Shown here: one piece after another, positions 44,464 to 53,557 of the stretch
Layout of the letters: each line of letters starts with the position of its first letter
Numbering within the stretch: the stretch's first letter is position 1
Source of the DNA: Metarhizobium sp964253915
Lineage (GTDB): Bacteria > Pseudomonadota > Alphaproteobacteria > Rhizobiales > Rhizobiaceae
Reading direction: 5' to 3'
DNA length: 64,000 nucleotides
Assembly (NCBI RefSeq): GCF_964253915.1
Contig: NZ_CAXUSG020000010.1
Coordinates: 62,001-126,000, forward strand
Notes under the pieces: model-generated
Told to the model about the DNA's origin: nothing
The model's input: only the letters and a program-made list of their open reading frames with translations
Databases searched by the model: none
Program-made: the position numbers and the translations under genes

Positions 44464-44533
44464 TTTGTTTTACGCAATTCCGGACGCAAAACCGCTCCGC
44501 ACTTTTGCTGGAAATGCTCCAAGCATCGGAGAT
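44464..44533. repeat. Dispersed palindromic repeat, copy C
   Basis: The third copy, immediately after the rnd stop: ACGCAATTCCGGACGCAAAA, then CCGCTCCGCACTTTTGCTGG and AAATGCTCC. It differs from copy B mainly by one end mismatch (AAATGC for AATTGC) and a one-base shortening. Confidence 0.88.
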
Positions 44534-44641
44534 TTTCCATCGGGAGCGGGCCGAATCGCTGGCGAAGCCGGCTGCGGCTAACTATATTCGCTCGCACGGT
44601 GTCCGGGCTTGCAAGCACCGCCCAAACTGCTGGATCGCTCT

Positions 44642-45706
44642 ATGAAACGGGACGTCATTATCTCCTGGACCCTAGTCGTGGCAGCAGTCGCGCTGAGCGG
44701 CGTCGCCTACAGCATGCTCGTCTACGGCAATCGCCCGCTGATCGGCGCGATCTTTTCCCTCTTCATCGGCATGCCGTTGATCGCCTTCGAACGGCGTTTG
44801 GTGCTGCCGCGCTTCCATGCCTGGCTGCATGGGCTTTCGACACCGGCCTTCCTGCTTTTATCGATCGTGACCTATTATTTCCTGGTCCTTGCAGGTTACA
44901 TCTCCGGGGGAACGCTGCTGAACCTCGTCGGTGCCATTTCGGCGCCATGGAAGGAGGTCTTCATCCTGCCGTGGAACGTGGTGATCTACAGTTTCGTGGT
45001 GACGGGTACGATCACCTTCATGCTGCGTGTCCGCGAACTCCTCGGCCGCGACATCTTCACCAACCTGCTGCTCGGACGCTATCGCAAGCCGGTGCAGGAA
45101 GAACGGGTGTTTCTGTTCATCGATCTCGTCGGCTCGACTTCCTTCGCCGAAAAGCACGGCGACCTGCGCACCCAGCAATTCCTCGCCGCCCTGTTTACCG
45201 CCCTCGCCGAGCCGGTTCGCCGCTACAGGGGCGCCATAGATGACTATATCGGCGATGCGGTGATCATTACCTGGCCACTGGAACGCGGCATCAAGCATGC
45301 CCGCTGCGTCAATTGTGTCTTCGAGATCATCGAACAGATCGAGGGCAATTCAGGCAAGTGGATCGCCAAGTTCGGGCAGATGCCACGGCTGCGCGCTGCC
45401 TTGCACGGCGGTGAGATCATCACCGCCGAAATCGGCGTCGATCACCACAAGATCGCCTATTTCGGCGACACGGTGAATACCACCGCCCGCCTGGAAAGCC
45501 TGTGCCGCTCGCTGGAACGGCCCGTACTGATCTCCGAGGAACTGGCGCAGCGCCTGACGCTGCCGCCGACGATCAACGCCGACTATCTCGGCGAACACGC
45601 CGTACGCGGCCGCGGCCAGAAAATCGGGGTGATGTCGCTGACCCGGGTTCGCGAAAGCGCTGCAAACCTGCTGCAGGCCCGGATCGTCGGGCAGCCGGCG
45701 GAGTAA
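44642..45706 (+). CDS. Membrane-bound class III nucleotide cyclase
   Basis: A 354-residue adenylate/guanylate cyclase. Four to five N-terminal helices (residues 5-155) precede the catalytic domain. Metal Asp is in RVFLFIDLVGSTSFAEKHGD, the second in GAIDDYIGDAVIITWPL, and the transition-state Asn/Arg in GDTVNTTARLES. Such CYA-type cyclases are numerous in rhizobia and make cAMP in response to envelope signals. Start ATG 44642 is chosen; an in-frame upstream TTG at 44609 lies past repeat C. No Met-tail or second sensor was seen. Confidence 0.9.
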   Translation: MKRDVIISWTLVVAAVALSGVAYSMLVYGNRPLIGAIFSLFIGMPLIAFERRLVLPRFHAWLHGLSTPAFLLLSIVTYYFLVLAGYISGGTLLNLVGAISAPWKEVFILPWNVVIYSFVVTGTITFMLRVRELLGRDIFTNLLLGRYRKPVQEERVFLFIDLVGSTSFAEKHGDLRTQQFLAALFTALAEPVRRYRGAIDDYIGDAVIITWPLERGIKHARCVNCVFEIIEQIEGNSGKWIAKFGQMPRLRAALHGGEIITAEIGVDHHKIAYFGDTVNTTARLESLCRSLERPVLISEELAQRLTLPPTINADYLGEHAVRGRGQKIGVMSLTRVRESAANLLQARIVGQPAE

Positions 45707-45822
45707 AATCCGCCCTTTGGCCGCTGTTGCCCGTCACCAAAGCTTCACCTGACCTTTATCGCGCCGACATCTTCGCGCCTTAACGCATCCGTCGTTATCC
45801 TCCATTTCACAGGGTTGAAACG

Positions 45823-47181
45823 ATGAACAAAATCCTTTTGACGTCTGCTGCACTCGGCCTGCTCTTCGCCGGCCAGGCATTCGCCGACGAAACCGAATTC
45901 AAGGCCAAGCTGGTTGGTCAGGTCATCATTCCGGCAAACACCATCATTGCCGCCCCTGCCGATGCCCCGGAATTCCTGAAGACCTCCGGCAAGTTCACGA
46001 CGCCCGACCGCAAGCGCACCGAAGCGTTCGGCACCGTTCCGGGCAAGGACGGCGCTCGTATCACCGACGTCAAGCTGCCCCTCGACGGCCAGCCGATGCA
46101 GGGCTTCTCCGGCATCAAGACCATGGAAGACGGCTCGTTCTGGTCGCTGTCCGACAATGGTTTCGGCTCGAAGATCAACTCTTCCGACGCCGCCCTGATG
46201 CTGCACAATGTCAAGTTCGACTGGGCGACCGGCAAGGCCGACGTCGTCAAGCACATCTTCCTCACGGACCCGGACAAGAAGGCGCCGTTCCCGATCACGC
46301 TCGAAGGCGCTGAGAAGCGTTACCTGACCGGCGCCGACTTCGACGTCGAATCGATCCAGCCGACCGCTGACGGCTTCTGGGTCGGTGAAGAATTCGGTCC
46401 CTACCTGCTGAAATTCGACACCGAAGGCCGCCTCACCGATGTCTTCCCGACGCTCGTCGACGGCAAGGCGGTGACCTCGCCCGACAATCCGACGCTCACC
46501 GTTCCGGCCAACCCGACGCTGAAGTTGCCGGTCTTCAACCTGAAGCGCTCCGGCGGCTTCGAAGGCCTGGCGATGAGCAAGGACGGCGCCAAGCTCTACG
46601 GCCTGCTCGAAGGCCCGCTCTTCCTCGAGGACGGCTCGGTCGAGAAGGCCGACGGCAAGACCGCGACCCGCATCATCGAGTTCGACGTCGCCGGCAAGGC
46701 CTGGACGGGCCGCAGCTGGCTCTATCCGCTGAACGAAAAGGGCGTCGCAATCGGCGACTTCAACATGCTCGACGAAACGACCGCCCTCGTCATCGAGCGC
46801 GACAACGGTGCCGGCACGCCGGACAAGGCCTGCGCCGATCCGAAGCAGCCGAAGCCGGATTGCTTCGATGCGCCGGCCGTGCTGAAGCGTGTCTACAAGA
46901 TCGAGTTCAACGACGCAAACGTCGGCCAGGCCGCCCGCAAGATCGGCTACATCGACCTCCTGAAGATCGAAGACCCCGACAACAAGAAGCAGGCCGGCAG
47001 CCAGGCAGGCATCTACGACATGCCGTTCGTGACGATCGAGAACGTCGACCGCGTCGACGCCACCCACATCATCATCGGCAATGACAACAACCTGCCCTTC
47101 TCCGCCGGCCGCGCCGTGGACAAGGCCGACAACAACGAATTCAGCCTGCTGGAAGTGGGTGAATTCCTGAACGCGAAGTAA
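45823..47181 (+). CDS. Esterase-like phytase-domain exported protein
   Basis: A 452-residue exported protein with signal peptide ILLTSAALGLLFAGQAFA and an esterase-like/phytase-like beta-propeller domain (PF13449). Family elements: GFSGIKTMEDGSFWSLSDNG, DFDVESIQPTADGFWVGEEF and PVFNLKRSGGFEGLAMSKDG, with acidic residues that would hold metal. The name comes from weak similarity to phytases; activity is unproven. Two cysteines (CADPKQPKPDC) may form a disulfide. It may release phosphate from esters in the periplasm, but no Pho-box was convincing upstream. Confidence 0.86.
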   Translation: MNKILLTSAALGLLFAGQAFADETEFKAKLVGQVIIPANTIIAAPADAPEFLKTSGKFTTPDRKRTEAFGTVPGKDGARITDVKLPLDGQPMQGFSGIKTMEDGSFWSLSDNGFGSKINSSDAALMLHNVKFDWATGKADVVKHIFLTDPDKKAPFPITLEGAEKRYLTGADFDVESIQPTADGFWVGEEFGPYLLKFDTEGRLTDVFPTLVDGKAVTSPDNPTLTVPANPTLKLPVFNLKRSGGFEGLAMSKDGAKLYGLLEGPLFLEDGSVEKADGKTATRIIEFDVAGKAWTGRSWLYPLNEKGVAIGDFNMLDETTALVIERDNGAGTPDKACADPKQPKPDCFDAPAVLKRVYKIEFNDANVGQAARKIGYIDLLKIEDPDNKKQAGSQAGIYDMPFVTIENVDRVDATHIIIGNDNNLPFSAGRAVDKADNNEFSLLEVGEFLNAK

Positions 47182-47280
47182 GACCGCAAAAGCTGCATCG
47201 CGCGTCTTTCGGGATGCGCGGTGCGGCATCGTTTCCCATCCGCCGAATATGAGACCGCGTGAAGTCGCGGCTTCCCCATC

Positions 47281-47571
47281 TCAGTCGAGCCAATTCGTCG
47301 TGTCACGCGGGCCGTAGACTATGGCCACTACCAAGATGCCGTATGGCATAGGTTCATAAATGACGATGTAGCGTCCCTCGATCAAAATCCGGGCTGTAGG
47401 GCTTAACACCGGCCGGGGTGAACCCATCAAAGGTTGGCCGGCCGCCAATTCGGTCTTTTCCAGAATCCACCTGAGCAAGGCATCGGCGGCGTGTTCGTTG
47501 TCGAACGCGATGCTGCGCCAGATTTCGCGCAGCTGTTCCTCAGCGCGAGGGCTGAAAACAGATTTAGCCAC
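47281..47571 (-). CDS. parE: ParE/RelE-superfamily toxin
   Basis: A 96-residue toxin: VFSPRAEEQLREIWRSIAFD, then helical NEHAADALLRWILEKTELAA and the beta-rich PTARILIEGRYIVIYEPMP with YGPRDTTNWLD. ParE toxins poison DNA gyrase; the fold is shared with mRNA-cleaving RelE, so the target is inferred. It overlaps the antitoxin gene by 8 bases. It sits between the phytase-like gene and ppx, on the same strand as ppx. Confidence 0.87.
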   Translation of the reverse strand: MAKSVFSPRAEEQLREIWRSIAFDNEHAADALLRWILEKTELAAGQPLMGSPRPVLSPTARILIEGRYIVIYEPMPYGILVVAIVYGPRDTTNWLD

Positions 47572-47839
47572 GCGAACGCGCTTCAGCTTTCAGCTCAGCC
47601 ATCAGCGTGTCGAGGTCAATTTCCCGGCCTTCACCGCTGGACTTGCCTTCGTCGTACGCCTTTTTCAGGCGAGCCAGCTCCAACTGCCGCACTTCTTCAC
47701 GCTGCTCCCACAGGCGCAGAGCATCGCGGACGATCTCACTGTTGGACGCATAACCGCCGTTTTCGACCGCGTTTTGCATCATCGCCGCCTGATGCGGCGT
47801 TAAGGATACGGTAAGGGTGCGCATGTTTGTCGCTTTCAT
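47564..47839 (-). CDS. parD: ParD-type antitoxin
   Basis: A 91-residue antitoxin: ribbon-helix-helix RTLTVSLTPHQAAMMQNAVE and SNSEIVRDALRLWEQREE, followed by a long charged C-terminal helix that binds the toxin. ATG 47839 has GAAGG upstream; an ATG at 47824 also exists. The long perfect palindrome at 47867-47902 lies 28 bases upstream, an apt autoregulatory operator. Confidence 0.9.
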   Translation of the reverse strand: MKATNMRTLTVSLTPHQAAMMQNAVENGGYASNSEIVRDALRLWEQREEVRQLELARLKKAYDEGKSSGEGREIDLDTLMAELKAEARSRG

Positions 47840-47866
47840 GATCCAGCCTTCAACATCTTAACACCC

Positions 47867-47902
47867 GCAACAAGCTTTAACAAATATTGTTAAAGCTTGT
47901 TG
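47867..47902. promoter_or_regulatory. Long perfect palindrome before parD
   Basis: CAACAAGCTTTAACAA (47868-47883), spacer ATA, TTGTTAAAGCTTGTTG (47887-47902): 16-bp perfect arms. It lies between the ppx stop (47915) and parD start (47839). It probably is the ParD operator and promoter; its single-copy, AT-rich build and lack of T-run make an intrinsic terminator less likely, though it may also end ppx RNA. Confidence 0.75.
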
Positions 47903-47914
47903 GAGCGCCGCCAC

Positions 47915-49435
47915 CTACTCGAAAACGAAAGCCAGCCGCCGACCGGTCAGCTTGCCCAGTTGTTGCAGCCGTCCGTCCAGACGTTCGCCGGCAAAGCCGA
48001 TATATTCGTGCGGCACGACGAATTCGAGGTCGATATCCGGATTGCTCGACTTGCGCAGGCTCAGATGGCGGACGATGCCGGGCATCGATGCCGAGAACAG
48101 GTAGACCACCCGCAGAAGCCCGCCAAGAAGCTTGGCGCGGTCGATGTAGTGCTGGGTGGCGATGGCCGCCAGCGGGCCGGTGGCGCCGTCGTCGTGCAGG
48201 CCCTCGAAGCGATAATAATTGGTCAGCGCGATGAAGGCGCGGCCGGGATGGGTGATGCCGACGAAGGAGGAGTGGGCGATGATGTTCAGCGCCTGCAGGC
48301 CGCGATAATCCGGATGGGCACGCCAGCTGATGTCGGCAAGCAGGCATGCCGCCTGGCGATAGCGGCTTTCCTCGGCGGTTTCCTCGATGCCGAAATAGGG
48401 CATCATCCGACCGGTCCATTCGGCCAGTTCGCGAGCATGCTCCGGAGACCGGGCGCGCAAAATCGCCAGTTCGTCCGCTGCCGCCAGCAACGGGTCCATC
48501 CGGCGTTCGTCCTCGGACAGCAGCGAATAGAGATAACCCTCGCGCACACCCTGCGCCGAGAAACAGACCTTGGCCGGCTTCATTGCGTCCAGCACCTCGC
48601 GCATGGCGATGGCGCCGAAGGGAAGCAGGCCGCGACGGTTCTTGGAGACGGCGGCAAAGGCCGGGTTCTTGGAATCGCGCGACTGCACCACCTCGTCGAG
48701 AAAACGCATGGCTTCGGCGAGCGGCAGTTCGTAGCCCTGCATCATGTGCAGCGGGTATTGCCGCATCTCCATGTGCAGCTTGGCGATGTTGCGCCAGGTG
48801 CCGCCGACTGCATAGAAGGTGCGGCCGGCACCGTTCTTCAAAAGATCGGCGCTCTTGATGTGCTTGCGGGCAAAATTGCTCGCCTTGGTCAGCGAGTTGC
48901 CGGCATATTCGGAAAGACGCAGGCCGCCGAGCGGCAGCGTGATGCCCTTGCCGAAATCCTTGCCCTTGATGTCGATGAGTTCGAGGGAGCCGCCGCCGAG
49001 ATCGCCGACGATGCCATCGGGATCAAAAAAACCGCTGATGATGCCAAGCGCCGAAAACTGCGCCTCTTCCTCGCCGGAAAGAACCCGCACCGGCTGGCCG
49101 AGGATCTGCTCGGCGGCATGAATGAAGTCGGGGCCGTTGCTCGATTCGCGCGCTGCGGCGGTAGCGAGTACATACATCGTCCTCGCCCGCCCCTGGTCAG
49201 ACAGCGCCCGGAAGCGATGCAAGGCCGACAGCGCCCGCTGGACGCTGTCCTCATCCATCTTGCCCGTCAGCGCCATCCCCTTGCCGAGACCGCACAGGAC
49301 CTTTTCGTTGAAAAGAATCGTCGGCGACCGCGACAAGCCCTCGTAGATGACCAGACGAATGGAATTCGAACCGATATCGACGACGGAAACGGGAGCTATG
49401 CCAGGTAGCCGCCCCTGAGCTTCAGATTCAACCAT
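47915..49435 (-). CDS. ppx: Exopolyphosphatase (Ppx/GppA family)
   Basis: A 506-residue Ppx of the sugar kinase/Hsp70 fold. N-terminal phosphate loop VSVVDIGSNSIRLVIYEG; second loop GIVGDLGGGSLELIDIKG; catalytic Glu in the ATAAARESSNG helix. A C-terminal HD-like helical domain follows, HAREL to YYRFE. It degrades polyphosphate (or pppGpp). Following ppk by 10 bases, in the same operon, it closes the polyP cycle. C-terminus QLGKLTGRRLAFVFE. Confidence 0.94.
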   Translation of the reverse strand: MVESEAQGRLPGIAPVSVVDIGSNSIRLVIYEGLSRSPTILFNEKVLCGLGKGMALTGKMDEDSVQRALSALHRFRALSDQGRARTMYVLATAAARESSNGPDFIHAAEQILGQPVRVLSGEEEAQFSALGIISGFFDPDGIVGDLGGGSLELIDIKGKDFGKGITLPLGGLRLSEYAGNSLTKASNFARKHIKSADLLKNGAGRTFYAVGGTWRNIAKLHMEMRQYPLHMMQGYELPLAEAMRFLDEVVQSRDSKNPAFAAVSKNRRGLLPFGAIAMREVLDAMKPAKVCFSAQGVREGYLYSLLSEDERRMDPLLAAADELAILRARSPEHARELAEWTGRMMPYFGIEETAEESRYRQAACLLADISWRAHPDYRGLQALNIIAHSSFVGITHPGRAFIALTNYYRFEGLHDDGATGPLAAIATQHYIDRAKLLGGLLRVVYLFSASMPGIVRHLSLRKSSNPDIDLEFVVPHEYIGFAGERLDGRLQQLGKLTGRRLAFVFE

Positions 49436-49445
49436 GCAATTCCAG

Positions 49446-51641
49446 TTATCTCTTCTTGCCGGAAATCCAGCCGGCTATCAGTTTGGGCGCACTGGAGTTC
49501 AGAGCCTCCCCGCGGCCTGACAGGCTGGGGTTGGTCATGAAATAATGCTGCGCGTTGAAAGGCTCTTCGCCTTGGCGCACTTCCATGCGCCTGGATGTAC
49601 CATCCGGCAATATCTCGTAGCTCTGCTGGTTGTCAATCAGATTGCCCAACATGATCTGGGAGAGAACCTGCGCATGCACGGTCGGGTTGATCAGCGGCAC
49701 CAGCGTTTCGACGCGCCGGTCGAGGTTGCGCGGCATCATGTCCGCCGAGCCGATATAGACGAGCGCCTTTTCCGACGGCAGGCCGAAACCGTTGCCGAAG
49801 CAGAAGATACGGCTGTGTTCGAGGAAACGTCCGACGATGGATTTGACGCGGATATTTTCCGAAAGCCCGGCGATCTGCGGACGCAGGCAGCAGATGCCGC
49901 GCACCACGAGATCGATTTCGACGCCGGCATTGCTGGCCGCATAAAGCGCGTCGATGATCTGCGGATCGACGAGCGAATTCATCTTCATCCAGATCGCCGC
50001 CGGCGCGCCGTTGCGGGCGTGCACGGTTTCTTCCTCGATATGGCTGAGGATTCGCGAGCGCATGGTGTAGGGCGAGACGGCAAGCTTCATGCTGGCCGCC
50101 GGTTCGCCGTAGCCGGTGATGAAGTTGAAGACGTTCGCCATGTCGCGGGCAATCGTTGGATTGCACGTGAAGAACGACAGGTCGGTGTAGATCTTGGCGG
50201 TGATCGGATGGTAGTTGCCGGTGCCGAGATGGCAGTAGGTCCGAAGCTTGCCGTCCTCGCGGCGGACGACCATCGACATCTTGGCATGCGTCTTCAACTC
50301 GATGAAGCCGAAGACCACCTGCACGCCGGCCCGCTCCAGATCGCGCGCCCAGCGGATGTTGGCCTCCTCATCGAAACGCGCCTTCAATTCCACCAGCGCC
50401 GTCACCGACTTGCCGGCTTCGGCGGCATCGATCAGGGCGCGGACGATCGGGCTGTCGTTCGAGGTGCGGTAGAGCGTCTGCTTTATCGCCAGAACATCAG
50501 GATCGCGTGCAGCCTGGAGGAGAAACTGGACGACGACGTCGAAGGATTCGTAGGGGTGGTGGACGACCATGTCCTTTTCGCGGATGGCGGCGAAACAATC
50601 GCCGGCATGGTCGCGGACCCGTTCCGGAAATCGGGCATTGTAGGGCTCGAAGCGCAGGTCGTCGCGCGGCGCCTTGGCGATTTCGGACAGCGTGTTGAGC
50701 GCCAGCAGGCCGGGCAGAACCGCGACGCGGTTTTCCGGCACGCCGAGCTCCTGCACCACGAACTGGCGCAGCGACGCCGGCATTTCCGAATCCGTCTCGA
50801 TGCGAATGACCGAGCCACGGCGGCGGCGCTTCAGCGCCGTCTCGAAGTAGCGCACCAGGTCTTCGGCTTCTTCCTCGACTTCGATATCGCTGTCGCGGAT
50901 GAGCCGGAAGGTACCGAACCCCTTTACCTCGTAGCCGGGGTAGAGCTTGTGGATGAACATGCCGACGACGTCTTCAAGGGTGATGTAGCGGATCACCGGG
51001 CCGTCGTCCGGCAGGCGCACGAAGCGGTCAAGCGCCGTCGGCAGGCGCAGCAGCGCCGTCATCGGCTCCTTGTCGCGTTTGCTGACCAGTTGCAAGCCCA
51101 TCGAGAAGCCGAGGTTGGGGATGAAGGGGAAAGGATGCGCCGGGTCGATCGACAGCGGCGTCAGCACCGGGAACATCGACTGCTCGAATTCGCCGGTCAG
51201 CCAGGTGCGGTCATCCTCGGACAAGGCGGCCGGGCGGACGATGAGGATGTCTTCCTTGGCGAGATACTGCTGAAGAACGGCGAGCGATGCCTGCTGTTCC
51301 ATCTGCAGGTTGTCGATCTCCTTGAGGATTTCCTCCATCTGCTCGGCGGGCGTCTTGCCGTCCGGGCTGCGCACGTTGATGCTTTGCCGCACCTGGCCTT
51401 CGAGGCCGGCGACGCGCACCATGAAGAACTCGTCGAGGTTGGCCGCCGAGATCGACAGGAAACGGACCCGCTCCAGAAGCGGATGGGCCGTGTTCAGCGT
51501 TTCTTCCAGGACACGCCGGTTGAACTGCAGCCAGGAGAACTCCCGATTGATGAAGCGGGCCGGGCTGCTGAGCAACTCGTTTTCAGGCGCTGGCGCCGTG
51601 CCGCTGTCCGTAGTCTGCATGTCTTTCACCGCCGTATCCAT
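49446..51641 (-). CDS. ppk: Polyphosphate kinase 1
   Basis: A 731-residue PPK1 that builds polyphosphate from ATP. The N-terminal domain opens FINREFSWLQFNRRVLEETL; the catalytic half has YCHLGTGNYHPITAKIYTDL (autophosphorylated His), VYIGSADMMPRNLDRRVETL and HHPYESFDVVVQFL. It shares a leftward run perM-hdaA-ppk-ppx with gaps of 10, 64 and 10 bases. ATG 51641 begins the family-typical acidic leader. Confidence 0.96.
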   Translation of the reverse strand: MDTAVKDMQTTDSGTAPAPENELLSSPARFINREFSWLQFNRRVLEETLNTAHPLLERVRFLSISAANLDEFFMVRVAGLEGQVRQSINVRSPDGKTPAEQMEEILKEIDNLQMEQQASLAVLQQYLAKEDILIVRPAALSEDDRTWLTGEFEQSMFPVLTPLSIDPAHPFPFIPNLGFSMGLQLVSKRDKEPMTALLRLPTALDRFVRLPDDGPVIRYITLEDVVGMFIHKLYPGYEVKGFGTFRLIRDSDIEVEEEAEDLVRYFETALKRRRRGSVIRIETDSEMPASLRQFVVQELGVPENRVAVLPGLLALNTLSEIAKAPRDDLRFEPYNARFPERVRDHAGDCFAAIREKDMVVHHPYESFDVVVQFLLQAARDPDVLAIKQTLYRTSNDSPIVRALIDAAEAGKSVTALVELKARFDEEANIRWARDLERAGVQVVFGFIELKTHAKMSMVVRREDGKLRTYCHLGTGNYHPITAKIYTDLSFFTCNPTIARDMANVFNFITGYGEPAASMKLAVSPYTMRSRILSHIEEETVHARNGAPAAIWMKMNSLVDPQIIDALYAASNAGVEIDLVVRGICCLRPQIAGLSENIRVKSIVGRFLEHSRIFCFGNGFGLPSEKALVYIGSADMMPRNLDRRVETLVPLINPTVHAQVLSQIMLGNLIDNQQSYEILPDGTSRRMEVRQGEEPFNAQHYFMTNPSLSGRGEALNSSAPKLIAGWISGKKR

Positions 51642-51705
51642 GTCCCTGCCCTTTTTGTTCGTCCGCCTTGGCCCGTATTACAGTTTGACGACACTTCTAT
51701 GACAG

Positions 51706-52419
51706 TCAATCGGGCTGGTCGTCCTTTCCCAGCGCATTCAAAACCTCCGCGGCCAGCGGCCGGGTGATGCGTGTTCCGCGGGCCAGTGCCAGACGATCGA
51801 GGCGGTCGACGATGGTCTGCGCCGCTTCCAGAGACCGCTCCATGCGATTGACGATATAGGCCACGAGTTTGTCATCCGTATAAAGCTGCCGATCGGCGAA
51901 GAGCTTGACGATCACCTGGCTCAGCAGGTCTTCATCCGGCTCGCCGATCTCGACCGTGGTCGCCGCCTTCAGGCGTGACTTGAGGTCCGGCAGCGTCACC
52001 GGCCATGACATCGGCCAGAGGCGCGAGGTCATCAGCAGGTGTTTGCCGTGCTGGCGCACGCTGTTGATGACGTGGAACAGCTCAGTTTCGTCAAAAGCGA
52101 TCCGGTCGGCATCCTCGAAAATGACCGGTCCCGCCGCCGCCTGTTCCGACGCCCCCGAACCCATCAGCGGCACGATGTCGACGGCATGAGCGCGCTCGCG
52201 CCAGATACTGGCAAGATGCGACTTGCCCGAGCCGACAGGGCCGGCCAGAATGACAACGGGCGACGGCCATTCCGGCCAGCGGTCGATCATCGCCACGGCA
52301 GCGGCCAGCGGGTCGCTGACCAGCAGGTCGTCACGCCCGCGCGCTTCCTCGTGGCCGAAGCGCAAGGTGAGTTGCTCCGCACCGCGGCGCGTTGCATCGG
52401 TGTTTTTGGGTTCAGTCAT
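51706..52419 (-). CDS. hdaA: HdaA-type DnaA homologue
   Basis: A 237-residue DnaA-like AAA+ protein without DNA-binding domain IV. Walker A is VVILAGPVGSGKSHLASIW; Walker B FEDADRIAFDETELFHVIN; sensor region VTLPDLKSRLKAATTVEIGE, and the last helix ends RITRPLAAEVLNALGKDDQPD. Hda/HdaA with the beta clamp triggers DnaA-ATP hydrolysis to stop re-initiation. It lies between perM and ppk (gaps 10 and 64 bases). Confidence 0.92.
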   Translation of the reverse strand: MTEPKNTDATRRGAEQLTLRFGHEEARGRDDLLVSDPLAAAVAMIDRWPEWPSPVVILAGPVGSGKSHLASIWRERAHAVDIVPLMGSGASEQAAAGPVIFEDADRIAFDETELFHVINSVRQHGKHLLMTSRLWPMSWPVTLPDLKSRLKAATTVEIGEPDEDLLSQVIVKLFADRQLYTDDKLVAYIVNRMERSLEAAQTIVDRLDRLALARGTRITRPLAAEVLNALGKDDQPD

Positions 52420-52429
52420 TGTCGTAGGC

Positions 52430-53557
52430 TCAAGGAATCTCGTCTTCTTTCACCGGATTGGGGATATGCGCCGGCCGCTCCCGTCCGTAATAGAGATCGC
52501 TGTCAAGGTAGCGCGAGAGCGCGAAGCGGACAAGCACGCCGACCGCCGCTGCGGCCGGTACGGCGACCAGCAGGCCGACGAAGCCGAAAAGGGCACCGAA
52601 GGCAAACAAGGCAAACATCAGCCAGACCGGATGCAGCCCGACGCTTTCGCCGACGAGCTTGGGCTGGAGGATATTGCCCTCGATGAACTGCCCGATGAAG
52701 AAAACAGCGAACACGACGCCAACCCAGATGTAGTCGGGCCAAAACTGTACGATGGCAACACCGATGGCGAGCACCAGGCCGACCAGCGAGCCGACATAAG
52801 GAATGAAGCTGATCATGCCGGCGAAAAGACCGATCAGCAGGCCGAAGTTCAATCCGACGAGCGACAGGCCGACAGCATAGAAGATGCCGAGGATCAGGCA
52901 CAGCGATCCCTGCCCGCGAATGAAGCCGGCGACGGCCTGATCGATTTCGGACGCGATCTGGCGAACGCTGTCGACGTAGTCGCGCGGCATCCAGCGGTCC
53001 ACCTTGGAGACCATGCGATCCCAGTCTAGCAACATATAGAAGGCAACGACGGGGGTCACGACCAGAAGCGAGATGACGTCGACGATGGCCTTGCCGGAAT
53101 TCCAGATCTGGGCAAACAGGCCGGTCAGGAAACCCATGCCCTCCGAAAGAATGGCGGAAAAATTGTCCTTGATGGTGATCAATTGCGCCTTCACCCACTC
53201 GGGAAGGACCGAGTTCTGGGTATCGGCGATCAGCGTCCTCAACAATTCGATGTATCCGGGCAACCGCTGCGCCAACTCGTTGAACTGGCTGACGAGCACC
53301 GGGATGAGGATCATCAGCGCCAGCACGAAGACGACCAGGAACGTCACAAGGATGACCACCGTCGCCATCAGGCGGCTGAGGCCGAGCCGCTCCAGCCGAT
53401 CGGCGATCGGATCGAGGAAATAGGCGATCGCCATGCCGGCGATGAACGGCAACAGGATGCTGCTGAACAGATACAGGAAGAAAATGAAGCCGACGAGGAC
53501 CGACAGCCAGAAAAACACCTGACGCTTGAGCGTGCTGCCGCTGAGATGTTGTGGCAT
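52430..53557 (-). CDS. perM: AI-2E family (PerM-like) transporter
   Basis: A 375-residue membrane protein with 8 helices and a long periplasmic part (residues 90-170). Family marks: ILLPFIAGMAIAYFLDPIAD, FIRGQGSLCLILGIFYAVGL, SFIPYVGSLVGLVLAIG and EGNILQPKLVGESVGLHP. The family includes TqsA, an AI-2 exporter, but most members have unknown substrate. The ATG at 53557 starts at conserved MPQHLSGST. The gene leads the hdaA-ppk-ppx run. Confidence 0.88.
   Translation of the reverse strand: MPQHLSGSTLKRQVFFWLSVLVGFIFFLYLFSSILLPFIAGMAIAYFLDPIADRLERLGLSRLMATVVILVTFLVVFVLALMILIPVLVSQFNELAQRLPGYIELLRTLIADTQNSVLPEWVKAQLITIKDNFSAILSEGMGFLTGLFAQIWNSGKAIVDVISLLVVTPVVAFYMLLDWDRMVSKVDRWMPRDYVDSVRQIASEIDQAVAGFIRGQGSLCLILGIFYAVGLSLVGLNFGLLIGLFAGMISFIPYVGSLVGLVLAIGVAIVQFWPDYIWVGVVFAVFFIGQFIEGNILQPKLVGESVGLHPVWLMFALFAFGALFGFVGLLVAVPAAAAVGVLVRFALSRYLDSDLYYGRERPAHIPNPVKEDEIP

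Noticed and set aside
45715..45770. Possible Pho-box before the phytase-like gene
   Set aside because: The CTGT/TCAC pieces do not keep the 11-bp repeat of CTGTCAT; too weak to call.
47182..47280. GC-rich near-palindrome between the phytase-like gene and parE
   Set aside because: The arms are imperfect and no T-run follows; a terminator there is possible but not supported well enough.
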